Assembly: GCA_003486285.1 (NCBI GenBank)
Contig: DNGH01000269.1
Coordinates: 1-11,704, forward strand
Direction of reading: 5' to 3'
From: Actinomycetota bacterium
Lineage (GTDB): Bacteria > Actinomycetota > Acidimicrobiia > Spongiisociales > UBA11373
Length of the DNA: 11,704 bases
A program made the position numbers and the translations under genes. The notes under the pieces are model-generated. The model had not been told where the DNA came from, searched no databases, and was given only the letters and a program-made list of their open reading frames with translations. Of the stretch, positions 6,275 through 11,704 are shown in pieces (position 1 is the stretch's first letter; every line of letters begins with the position of its first letter).

Positions 6275-7854
6275 GCCGCTTCCCCTTCCGTGGAGCCGCC
6301 GATGAGCAGACCGAGGCGCTCCATGTCGAGCTCGGCCCGGCGCATCTCCCCGATGATCCTGCCCCGGTAGATCACGGCGATGCGGTGGGCGAGGGCGGCG
6401 ATCTCGCCCAAATCGGTGGACACCAGGAGCACCCCGATGCCATCGGCGGCGGCGCGCTGCAGGCGCTCGCCGATGTACTCGATGGCGCCGACGTCGAGGC
6501 CTCGGGTGGGTTGGACCGCCACCAGGACCTTGGGACCCACCGAGAGCACCCGTGCCAGCACGGCTCGCTGCTGATTGCCCCCCGACAGCTGGCCGAACGG
6601 CGTGTCGGGACCCGGGGTGTGGACGTCGAACTCGGCAATGAGTGCCTCGGCGCGTTTACGGATCGCGTCGCGCCTCAGCACTCCGCGATCGGTGTAGCGG
6701 TCGATGGAGGAGAGCACGAGGTTCTCCGCCACCGACAGGTCCATCACGCAGCCCGAGGCGTGGCGATCGGCGGGAATGACCGCCACTCCGGCGTGCATCA
6801 TCGCTCCCGCCACTCCGGTACGGACCTCGGCTCCGGCGACACGCACCGTCCCGGACTCGAGAGCCAGCAGGCTCGACATCACGTGGCTCAGCGGCTCTTG
6901 TCCGTTGCCCTCGACCCCGGCCACCCCGACGATCTCGCCGGGGGCCACCGAGAGGGTCAGGTCGTCGAGCAGGACTCTCCGGTCGGCGCCGCGGACCGTG
7001 GCCCCGGTGATCTCGAGCACCGGGGGCACGTTCGCCGCCACCGTGGCCGTATCGGCGGCCAGGGCGGCCTCGTCGACCACCCCGATGGCGGCCGACTCGG
7101 AGCGGAGCGAGACGTCGCGGCCCACCATGGCCCGGGCCAGTGACGCAGCGTTGGCATCGGCGGTCAGCACCCGGTGCACCACTCTGCCGTCGCGCATGAT
7201 CGTGATGCGATCCGAAGCATGAAGGATCTCGTCGAGCTTGTGGCTGACGAGGGCGACGGCCCAGCCCTCGCGGCGCACCCCTTCCTTGAGGACCGAGAAG
7301 AGCTGCTCCGATTCGGCGGGGCTGAGCACTGAGGTGGGCTCGTCGAGGATCAGGATGCGCGGCTCGTGGCGCAGGCACTTGATGATCTCGACGCGCTGAC
7401 GCACCCCGGCAGTCAGATCGCGTACTCGGGCGTCGGGATCGACGTCGAGCCCGTAGCGCTCGCTGATGGCGCGGATCCGGGCCCGGGTGGCCTCGGGGTC
7501 GAGACGTCCGGTCTCGCCGAGGGCGACGTTCTCCCACACGGTCAGCGCATCGACCAGGCTGTAGTGCTGGTGGACCATGCCGATGCCACGTGCGGCGGCA
7601 TGGAGTGGGTCGATGATGCGGTACGGCTCGCCGTCGATGGCGATCGTGCCGGAGTCGGGGAGGGCCAGTCCGATGAACATGCGCATCAGGGTCGACTTGC
7701 CGGCACCATTCTCTCCGAGGATGCCGTGGATCTCGCCGCGTCGCAGAACCAGGTCGACGTCGGCGCAGGCCACCAGGTTGCCGAACCGCTTGGTCATGCC
7801 GCGCACCTCCAGCGCGGCAGGGGCACCCTGGGGTATGTCCTCTGGCAAGGCCAT
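6271..7854 (-). CDS. Two-domain ABC transporter ATP-binding protein of a BMP-type importer
   Basis: This 527-residue protein carries two tandem ABC domains. Domain 1 has Walker A GENGAGKST (47-55), Q-loop Gln95, signature LTAGVRQRV (147-155), Walker B ILILDEP (167-173) and H-loop His205. Domain 2 (from about residue 279) has a degenerate P-loop (GVEGNGQ, 313-319, no Lys-Ser/Thr), a good signature LSGGNQQ (423-429), Gln in place of the catalytic Glu (VLVAVQP, 443-449) and Thr480 where the H-loop His would be. One competent and one degenerate site is the usual state in the sugar/nucleoside importer class (NupO/RbsA-like). The start is ATG 7854, with GAGGA 9 nt upstream on the minus strand. The gene follows the lipoprotein gene after 78 bp holding a strong stem-loop, and overlaps the next permease gene by 4 bp. 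Confidence 0.93.
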   Translation of the reverse strand: MALPEDIPQGAPAALEVRGMTKRFGNLVACADVDLVLRRGEIHGILGENGAGKSTLMRMFIGLALPDSGTIAIDGEPYRIIDPLHAAARGIGMVHQHYSLVDALTVWENVALGETGRLDPEATRARIRAISERYGLDVDPDARVRDLTAGVRQRVEIIKCLRHEPRILILDEPTSVLSPAESEQLFSVLKEGVRREGWAVALVSHKLDEILHASDRITIMRDGRVVHRVLTADANAASLARAMVGRDVSLRSESAAIGVVDEAALAADTATVAANVPPVLEITGATVRGADRRVLLDDLTLSVAPGEIVGVAGVEGNGQEPLSHVMSSLLALESGTVRVAGAEVRTGVAGAMMHAGVAVIPADRHASGCVMDLSVAENLVLSSIDRYTDRGVLRRDAIRKRAEALIAEFDVHTPGPDTPFGQLSGGNQQRAVLARVLSVGPKVLVAVQPTRGLDVGAIEYIGERLQRAAADGIGVLLVSTDLGEIAALAHRIAVIYRGRIIGEMRRAELDMERLGLLIGGSTEGEAA

Positions 7855-7882
7855 GTTCGCTGGTCCTCAGGTGGGGCTTGCA

Positions 7883-7915
7883 GCAGCGGGCACTCGGAGG
7901 CCGAGTGCCCGCTGC
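7883..7915 (-). promoter_or_regulatory. Perfect 15-bp intercistronic stem-loop
   Basis: GCAGCGGGCACTCGG and CCGAGTGCCCGCTGC flank a 3-nt loop, a perfect 15-bp GC-rich stem. It lies 17 bp after the lipoprotein stop and 28 bp before the ATPase start, with no T-tract after it. Structures in this position in importer operons commonly protect the binding-protein message or partly terminate transcription, giving more binding protein than ATPase and permease. That role is inferred here from position. Confidence 0.75.
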
Positions 7916-7932
7916 ATGCGACTCATCGGTTC

Positions 7933-9075
7933 TTAGAACCCGTAGGCGTTGGCAACGATGGCGTTGATGTCTTCGGCGAAGTCGCCGGCGCCGATCTGCG
8001 CATTGATCGCATCGAGCGCGGCCACCTGGTCGGGCGTGGCATCGCAGAACCCTGCGCCAACCACATCGTCGATCCCGACGTGGAACTCGCGGGCGGTGCC
8101 CTCCTGGGCGGTGCCGGCGATGATGTCACGCAGGATCGGATCGACGTAGTCGCCGCCGTCGAACTTCACTTCGAAGTCGTAAGCGAGGTCGGTGCGCTCG
8201 CATGCCTTCGAGGATCCAGCCGACATGACGATCAGATCGTTGTCGTTGGCGAGCTGCACGATCGGCTCGTGCGCCCCGCCGAGGAACGGCACCACTACGG
8301 AGACTCCTTCGGCGAGGGCGCCGTTGAAGGCCTCGGTGGCTGCGGCCGTGTTGTTGAAGTCGAAGGGGAAGGCCCCCGTCGGCGTGTAGGTGGCGGTGAA
8401 GGTCGGATCGACCAACTGCATGCCGTACACGAACGCGTCGAAGGACTCGGTCTCGAAGGGGAGCTCGCAGCAGCCCAGGAAGGCTGCCGTGGTGCCGCCC
8501 GTCTCCTGCATCAGCAGGCCGGCGGCGTAACCACCGGAGATCCACAGCTCAGCGCCGCGGTCGAGGCTGATGAGCAGGCCGTCGGTCACCGGATATCCCG
8601 AACCGCAGTTGCAGTACCAGAAGATGTCCGGGAAATCGGCCAACAGGGTCGGAATCGGTTCACCGACCGCACTCGACCCGACCATCAGGATGTCGACACC
8701 CTGCTCGGCAATGTTGCGCAGTTCGGTCTCGGCGTTGGCGGGATCGATCAGGTCGACGATGATCGGGTCGGCAAACCCGAACTCGGTCGAGATCTCGATC
8801 ACCTTGTCGACGAGGGCCTGGTAGTAGGCGCCGTCATCGCGGGGGCCGTCGGTGGCCACACCGATGAGCACCTGGCCGTCGCCGTTGAAGTCGGCGTACT
8901 CGTCCCCGGATGCCGTGGTGGTGGTCTCGGCTGCAGTCGTGGTGACTGCAGCCGAAGTCGTGGTCGCAGCAGCGGTAGTGGTCGTGGCGGCATCGTCGTC
9001 GCCGCAGGCCACCATCACTACGGCGAGCACCGCGGTCAGCGCCAGGATGCGGCGCATGCGCTTGGCTTGCTTCAT
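7933..9075 (-). CDS. BMP/PnrA family substrate-binding lipoprotein of an ABC importer
   Basis: This 380-residue protein starts with a basic region and a hydrophobic signal (residues 10-22), then a lipobox ending VMVAC, with Cys24 as the lipidated residue. A Thr/Ala-rich tether (about 29-56) follows, then the binding domain from about residue 60 (GQVLIGVATDGPRDDGAYYQ). That motif is a divergent version of the usual BMP opening. The stretches NIAEQGVDILMVGSSAVGEP, GCCELPF and VVVPFLGGAHEPIVQLAND support a type I periplasmic-binding fold of the BMP class. The mature domain has six further Cys residues (155, 157, 202, 203, 292, 344), unusual for this kind of protein. The start at 9075 is fixed by GGAGGA 8 nt upstream. 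It is the first gene of the importer operon. Nucleosides are the best-known BMP ligands, but the ligand here is unknown. Confidence 0.87.
   Translation of the reverse strand: MKQAKRMRRILALTAVLAVVMVACGDDDAATTTTAAATTTSAAVTTTAAETTTTASGDEYADFNGDGQVLIGVATDGPRDDGAYYQALVDKVIEISTEFGFADPIIVDLIDPANAETELRNIAEQGVDILMVGSSAVGEPIPTLLADFPDIFWYCNCGSGYPVTDGLLISLDRGAELWISGGYAAGLLMQETGGTTAAFLGCCELPFETESFDAFVYGMQLVDPTFTATYTPTGAFPFDFNNTAAATEAFNGALAEGVSVVVPFLGGAHEPIVQLANDNDLIVMSAGSSKACERTDLAYDFEVKFDGGDYVDPILRDIIAGTAQEGTAREFHVGIDDVVGAGFCDATPDQVAALDAINAQIGAGDFAEDINAIVANAYGF
8927..8955. repeat. Perfect 12-bp inverted repeat inside the lipoprotein gene
   Basis: TCGGCTGCAGTC and GACTGCAGCCGA flank a 5-bp loop (GTGGT). 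It encodes SAAVTTTAAE in the Thr/Ala-rich tether, about 120 nt into the gene. The symmetry exceeds what the low-complexity protein sequence requires, though GC-rich simple sequence makes some pairing likely. Confidence 0.6.
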
Positions 9076-9083
9076 GTCGTTTG

Positions 9084-9089
9084 TCCTCC
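9084..9089 (-). promoter_or_regulatory. Strong ribosome binding site of the BMP lipoprotein gene
   Basis: On the minus strand GGAGGA lies 8 nt before ATG 9075. It is among the best Shine-Dalgarno sequences in the window. It decides the start over the internal Met at residue 7 and fits high expression of a binding protein. Confidence 0.8.
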
Positions 9090-9132
9090 AGATGGGACGG
9101 GTTCGGTCATTGTCTCTTCAGTCCCGGATCTC

Positions 9133-9153
9133 GCCCCGGCCCTTGGCCGGGGC
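9133..9153 (-). promoter_or_regulatory. GC-rich hairpin in the presumed leader of the importer operon
   Basis: GCCCCGGCC, loop CTT, GGCCGGGGC gives a perfect 9-bp all-GC stem, 57 bp upstream of the lipoprotein start. No T-tract follows on the minus strand. If transcription starts upstream of it, the hairpin would sit in the 5' leader and could stabilise the message or act in attenuation. No known riboswitch class was recognised. Confidence 0.5.
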
Positions 9154-9197
9154 CGATATTTCCGGGTCTCTGGTCATCAGTAGCACTCTTGGCCTGA

Positions 9198-9208
9198 TGG
9201 TCAGACCA
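9198..9208. promoter_or_regulatory. Putative operator for the adjacent FadR-type GntR regulator
   Basis: The perfect odd palindrome TGGTCAGACCA matches the TGGTnnnACCA core of FadR-subfamily GntR operators; read on the minus strand it is CTGGTCTGACCA, the core of the FadR consensus. It lies 122 bp upstream of the lipoprotein start and 66 bp beyond the end of the FCD-type GntR gene. It is enclosed by a wider GGCCTG/CAGGCC repeat (9191-9212) whose centre is offset. A poor promoter candidate (CTGACC, 16 bp, TACTGA) overlaps it on the minus strand, which would suit repression of the importer operon. Confidence 0.6.
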
Positions 9209-9219
9209 GGCCGCTCCCC

Positions 9220-9248
9220 AAAAGGTAGACACCGCCGGGGGCGGTGTC
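9220..9248 (-). terminator. Intrinsic-type terminator after the GntR regulator gene
   Basis: On the minus strand GACACCGCC, loop CCC, GGCGGTGTC makes a perfect 9-bp stem followed by TACCTTTT. The hairpin lies 26 bp after the stop of the regulator gene. The T-run is short (four), but stem, position and T-run together make this the best terminator candidate in the window. It would separate the enzyme/regulator unit from the importer operon. Confidence 0.68.
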
Positions 9249-9274
9249 CACCCGGAACGGGTCGCGGCGTCAGG

Positions 9275-10030
9275 CTAGAGGCCAACTGTACGCCTCGCCG
9301 CCCGCTCGGGATCCATCGGCGCCGGGCTCAGACGCTGGCTGGATTGGCCGATCCGCTCGTGGATCCCGCCGAGATGGCGGTCCACCGCCGCGGCCGTGGC
9401 GGTGGCATCACCGGCCCGGAGCGCCGCGGCGATCGCCTGGTGCTCGGCGACGGCGTCGCGCACCGCGACACCCCCCTCGCCCCCGAGCACGGCCACCGCG
9501 GAGTCTCCCGCCTCGAGCAGGGCATCGACCACCCGGCCGTGCACCTCGGCCAGCACCGGGTTGCCGCACGCCGCCGCCAGGGCGGCATGGAACTCGCGAT
9601 CGGCGAAGGCAAAGGCCTCGAGCGAATCCGGGACCGGCTGCGCGGCCAGACGCAGGATCTCCTGACGCTCCCGTCCGGTGGCCCGGACCGCGGCGAGTTC
9701 GGCGACGCACAACTCGATGACTCGCCACGCCTCCAGAAGGCTGCGCAGCGAGCGTTTGCCCCCGTCGGAACCCGGCAGCTCGGACCCGGGCACCTGCTCG
9801 ACCACGAAGGAACGGTTGCCCCTGCGTTCGATCAGCCCGATGGCGACCAGGCCCTGGATCGCCTCGCGGATCGAGGTGCGAGCCACCCCGAACTGCTCGG
9901 AGAGCACTCGCTCGGCGGGGAGCGGCGAGCCGGGGTGCAAGTCGCCCGCCAGGATCCGGCCGTGGATCTCGTCGCGGACGCGTTCGGAGATCGTGGTGCG
10001 TTCCAGCGGCTCGAAGGGACGCCGGCTCAT
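9275..10030 (-). CDS. GntR family transcriptional regulator, FadR/FCD subfamily
   Basis: This 251-residue regulator has an N-terminal winged helix-turn-helix (about residues 12-78; note LPAERVLSEQFGVARTSIRE and the wing LIERRGNRSFVVE). The C-terminal FCD effector domain runs from about 95 to 230. The four metal-binding positions of FCD domains are visible: Asp144 and His148 (DREFH), His197 (EHQAI) and His219 (DRHL). A metal-assisted carboxylate-type effector is therefore plausible, as for many FCD proteins. The start at 10030 overlaps the stop of the VOC gene as ATGA, which settles it over an upstream in-frame GTG at 10042. A terminator-like hairpin follows the gene, and a matching operator palindrome lies beyond it in front of the importer operon. 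It most likely controls that operon, and perhaps its own. Confidence 0.92.
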   Translation of the reverse strand: MSRRPFEPLERTTISERVRDEIHGRILAGDLHPGSPLPAERVLSEQFGVARTSIREAIQGLVAIGLIERRGNRSFVVEQVPGSELPGSDGGKRSLRSLLEAWRVIELCVAELAAVRATGRERQEILRLAAQPVPDSLEAFAFADREFHAALAAACGNPVLAEVHGRVVDALLEAGDSAVAVLGGEGGVAVRDAVAEHQAIAAALRAGDATATAAAVDRHLGGIHERIGQSSQRLSPAPMDPERAARRTVGL

Positions 10031-10500
10031 CCGCCACCCCACTCCCGGCGCACCGTGGCGTAGGTGCCCTGGTCGAAGGAGAACTCGACGGTGTTGCCGT
10101 CGGGATCCTCCACGAAACAGATGTATCCGATCGGCGGTGGCATCTGGGTGGGACGCAGCGCGAGCACGCCGTCTCGCTCCGCCATCGCCGCCACCTCGTC
10201 CACCGCTTCACGCGTGGGCAATTCGATCCCGATGTGGGCGAAGGGACCGAGGATGGCGTCGGGAGCCCCGCCAAACGGATCCACCCCGCGATGGAACTCC
10301 GACAGCACCAGCACGAATGGGACTGCGGCGTCGAGGGGATCAGCCAACCAGGTCCCCCGCCCGAACTCGTCGGAACTGCGCTGCAGCACCCGCAGGTGGG
10401 TATAGCGCTCGTACCAGGCGATTGAGCGGTCGACATCGTCGACACGGAGGGCGAGGTGGGTCCATCGCGCCCTCCCCGGACCAAGCTCTGCTTTGCCCAT
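10027..10500 (-). CDS. VOC superfamily metalloenzyme (glyoxalase/extradiol dioxygenase-like)
   Basis: This 157-residue protein has the paired beta-alpha-beta-beta-beta modules of the vicinal oxygen chelate fold. The first module opens WTHLALRVDDVDRSIAWYERY, the second has FAHIGIELP, and the end has EDPDGNTVEFS. His15, His89 and Glu139 fall where VOC enzymes bind a divalent metal (a 2-His-1-Glu arrangement). It could be a lyase, isomerase, epimerase or dioxygenase; the sequence does not decide. AAAGGGGGA lies 4 nt before ATG 10500, which favours that start over the GTG directly before it. The gene follows the flavin-reductase-fold gene after 15 bp and overlaps the regulator by 4 bp, so the three genes are probably one transcript. 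Confidence 0.83.
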   Translation of the reverse strand: MGKAELGPGRARWTHLALRVDDVDRSIAWYERYTHLRVLQRSSDEFGRGTWLADPLDAAVPFVLVLSEFHRGVDPFGGAPDAILGPFAHIGIELPTREAVDEVAAMAERDGVLALRPTQMPPPIGYICFVEDPDGNTVEFSFDQGTYATVRREWGGG

Positions 10501-10515
10501 CACGTCCCCCTTTGC

Positions 10516-11004
10516 CTATCCACCCACCGGCACTAGCCCGCCGTAGTAGTCCCGCATCCAGTGCACCAGAGCCCCCTCGGCGAGCACCGCTCCGTGATCC
10601 ACCCCCACGATGACCACGGTGGTGTCATGGTTGACGAGGGCCCGGTCGACCCTCCCGGTCAAGTAGGCGGTACCCCCAACGACGATCGGCACCCCGGCCT
10701 CGGCGTGGCAGGGGAACACCGCAAACGGATCCTCCACCCCGAAGGCGAAGCCGTTGCTGACCGCCGATTGGCCGGGCCCGAGGATGCTGAGCCCCACCGG
10801 CCGGCCCGGGGTGAGGAACGGATGCATCGAAGCCCTGTTGCGGATGCACACCAGCACGGTGGGCGGCTCCGCCGAGGCCGCCGTGAGCGAACCGACCGTC
10901 ATCCCCCGGCGCACCCCGGCGTCGTCGATCAGCGTGAGCACGGCGACGCCGTGCGCCACGTGTTCCATCACTGCGCTGCACACCTGGGTGATCTCCACAC
11001 TCAT
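10516..11004 (-). CDS. Flavin reductase-like FMN-binding split-barrel protein
   Basis: This 162-residue protein matches the HpaC/flavin-reductase domain pattern. It has HGVAVLTLIDDAGVRRGMTVGSLTAASAEPP (about residues 18-48), the LVCIRNRASMHPFL segment (51-64), a core of short strands and the C-terminal HGAVLAEGALVHW. Family members bind FMN or FAD and pass NAD(P)H electrons to free flavin for a partner monooxygenase; some are oxidases or other FMN enzymes. No monooxygenase partner is visible in the window, so the electron acceptor is unknown. The start at 11004 is supported by GGGAGG 6 nt upstream on the minus strand. The gene lies between the aldolase and the VOC gene, all in one direction. 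Confidence 0.86.
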   Translation of the reverse strand: MSVEITQVCSAVMEHVAHGVAVLTLIDDAGVRRGMTVGSLTAASAEPPTVLVCIRNRASMHPFLTPGRPVGLSILGPGQSAVSNGFAFGVEDPFAVFPCHAEAGVPIVVGGTAYLTGRVDRALVNHDTTVVIVGVDHGAVLAEGALVHWMRDYYGGLVPVGG

Positions 11005-11033
11005 CTCATGCCTCCCACCTCAGTTCATCCGGG

Positions 11034-11061
11034 CTGTTGACTGTTGGCTGTCAGCTGTCGG
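11034..11061. repeat. Heptad repeat array D (CTGTYRR units)
   Basis: Four consecutive 7-bp units CTGTTGA, CTGTTGG, CTGTCAG, CTGTCGG fill the gap between the aldolase stop (11064) and the flavin-reductase start (11004). The period is the same as in arrays A-C but the sequence differs. On the minus strand the array begins 2 bp after the aldolase stop codon. Confidence 0.7.
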
Positions 11062-11063
11062 CT

Positions 11064-11525
11064 CTACCCATGCACCGCCTTCGCCAACCGCCGGGTCATC
11101 TCGGTCGGATCCTGGGCCAGCCAGGTGTTGCGCCCGAAGGCGATGCCGTTGGCGCCCGCCGCCACGACGTCGGCGGCGTACTTGACGACCTCGTCCTCGC
11201 TGTCCTTCTTGGGGCCGCCCAGGATGAAGATCGGGGCCTCACAGTTGTCCACCAGCAGCTTCATCTCGGCGAGGTTCTCCGGAGCCGGGGTCTTGATGGC
11301 ATCGGCGCCCACCTCCACGCAGATCCGGGCCGCCAGCGCGATGTTCTTGGCGTCCCAGGGCACCGGGCCACCCCAACCACCGGGGATCGACTCGGCGATG
11401 ACCGGCATGCCGATCTCCTCGGCCTCGTCGATGAGCGCCACCAGCTTGCGCAGGCTGACCTCCTCGTCGTCCTTGCCCGGGAAGGCCATGCAGACCACGG
11501 CGTCGGCGCCGAGGCGGGCGGCCAT
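11064..11525 (-). CDS. DhnA-type class I aldolase (DeoC/LacD fold), 5' end missing
   Basis: The visible 153 residues are the C-terminal half of a (beta/alpha)8 aldolase of the DhnA/LsrF type. They contain ARLGADAVVCMAFPG, a central GMPVIAESIP strand, GADAIKTPAPEN with the Schiff-base Lys (Lys78 of the fragment), PIFILGGPKK, and the phosphate-binding end AAGANGIAFGRNTW. Family members are usually about 250-300 residues, so some 110-120 N-terminal residues are missing. The first Met of the fragment (11525) is internal to the domain and not a real start. The frame stays open to the window end only because it runs antisense to another gene. The loss coincides with the junction described at 11505-11525. 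FBP aldolase, AI-2 thiolase (LsrF-like) and related activities are all possible. Confidence 0.82.
   Translation of the reverse strand: MAARLGADAVVCMAFPGKDDEEVSLRKLVALIDEAEEIGMPVIAESIPGGWGGPVPWDAKNIALAARICVEVGADAIKTPAPENLAEMKLLVDNCEAPIFILGGPKKDSEDEVVKYAADVVAAGANGIAFGRNTWLAQDPTEMTRRLAKAVHG
11505..11525. other. Junction between two unrelated genes (probable contig chimera)
   Basis: These 21 bp read as MAARLGA of the aldolase on the minus strand and as GAEAGGH of a nitronate monooxygenase on the plus strand, and both readings suit their families. To the left only the aldolase makes sense; to the right only the monooxygenase does. A shared short word at the switch is what an erroneous assembly join, or a microhomology recombination, would leave. 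Confidence 0.7.
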
Positions 11526-11704
11526 CCGCCGCCCTCGGAGGTCGGCACGCTCGTGCTCGTGCGCCGCGTGCTGAAGGCGGTGAAGCTGCCGGTGGTGGCG
11601 AGCGGCGGCATTGCCGACGGCGCCGGCATCGCGGCGATGCTCGCGCTCGGCGCCGACGCGGTGCAGCTCGGGACGCGCTTCATCGCCACGCCCGAAGCGA
11701 GCGT
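11511..11704 (+). CDS. Nitronate monooxygenase-like flavoprotein, internal fragment
   Basis: The plus-strand frame reads EAGGHPPPSEVGTLVLVRRV, then LKAVKLPVVASGGIADGAGI, then AAMLALGADAVQLGTRFIAT, and runs off the right edge. EAGGH, the ASGGIADG phosphate-binding loop and GADAVQLGTRF are the signature of the nitronate monooxygenase / 2-nitropropane dioxygenase family (also FabK-like enoyl reductases), FMN-dependent TIM-barrel enzymes. His in EAGGH is the usual catalytic position. The first half of the gene is absent; upstream the same frame becomes unrelated sequence. Alanine codons here are mostly GCG. The fragment probably belongs to a different molecule or genomic place than the rest of the window. 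Confidence 0.8.

Noticed and set aside
4166..6370. Very long plus-strand open frame (734 codons) opposite the permeases
   Set aside because: It is antisense to two clear membrane proteins; its product is a Gly/His/Glu/Arg-rich shadow typical of high-GC DNA and matches no family.
6271..7854. Loss of function in the second ATPase domain (no Walker A Lys, Gln for Glu)
   Set aside because: This degeneracy is normal for the second domain of this importer class, so it is not reported as unusual.
9165..9180. A second GntR operator at CTGGTCATCAG
   Set aside because: Only one half-site (TGGTC) is present and the other half does not match ACCA.
7366..9183. Long plus-strand open frame (605 codons) opposite the ATPase and lipoprotein genes
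   Set aside because: Antisense shadow; the minus strand carries unmistakable ABC motifs and a lipobox with a good ribosome binding site.
11261..11689. Minus-strand open frame across the right-edge junction
   Set aside because: It is out of frame with the aldolase and antisense to the nitronate monooxygenase-like fragment; no family pattern.

Overview
The window is GC-rich DNA with long open frames, three genes that may start without a leader, a lipoprotein with a Thr/Ala-rich tether, and proteins of actinobacterial type (YlbL, DUF6159, Abhydrolase_9). It most resembles a high-GC actinobacterium, possibly an environmental or metagenomic Acidimicrobiia-like lineage. The phylum is inferred from protein style only.

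Left part (1-4195). At the left edge is the start of a possible DivIVA-like protein (minus strand, cut by the window). Upstream of it is a YlbL-type PDZ/Lon-like membrane protease (minus). Diverging from the protease is a six-helix DUF6159-type membrane protein (plus). It converges on a membrane-anchored Abhydrolase_9 serine hydrolase (minus). The non-coding gaps here hold arrays of degenerate 7-bp repeats.

Middle part (4196-9275). This is a four-gene minus-strand operon for a BMP/PnrA-type ABC importer: lipoprotein, two-domain ATPase, permease 1, permease 2. The lipoprotein has a strong ribosome binding site. It is separated from the ATPase by a perfect 15-bp stem-loop, while the three downstream genes are tightly coupled (4-bp overlap, 3-bp gap). 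A perfect hairpin lies over the last stop codon. About 120 bp upstream of the lipoprotein is a palindrome matching the FadR-subfamily GntR operator core.

Right part (9275-11525). A second minus-strand cluster holds a DhnA-type class I aldolase (5' end missing), a flavin-reductase-fold protein, a VOC metalloenzyme and a FadR/FCD-type GntR regulator. The last two overlap by ATGA. The regulator gene ends in a terminator-like hairpin, and the putative operator lies just beyond it, so the regulator probably controls the importer. The likely picture is a ligand-responsive uptake and catabolism locus whose substrate is not obvious. The nucleoside-salvage enzymes that often accompany BMP importers are absent from the window.

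Right edge (about 11505-11704). The minus-strand aldolase breaks off and the plus strand becomes the middle of a nitronate monooxygenase-like gene. The two genes share a short stretch of about 20 bp at the switch. This looks like a chimeric contig end more than real gene order, and the aldolase is truncated because of it.
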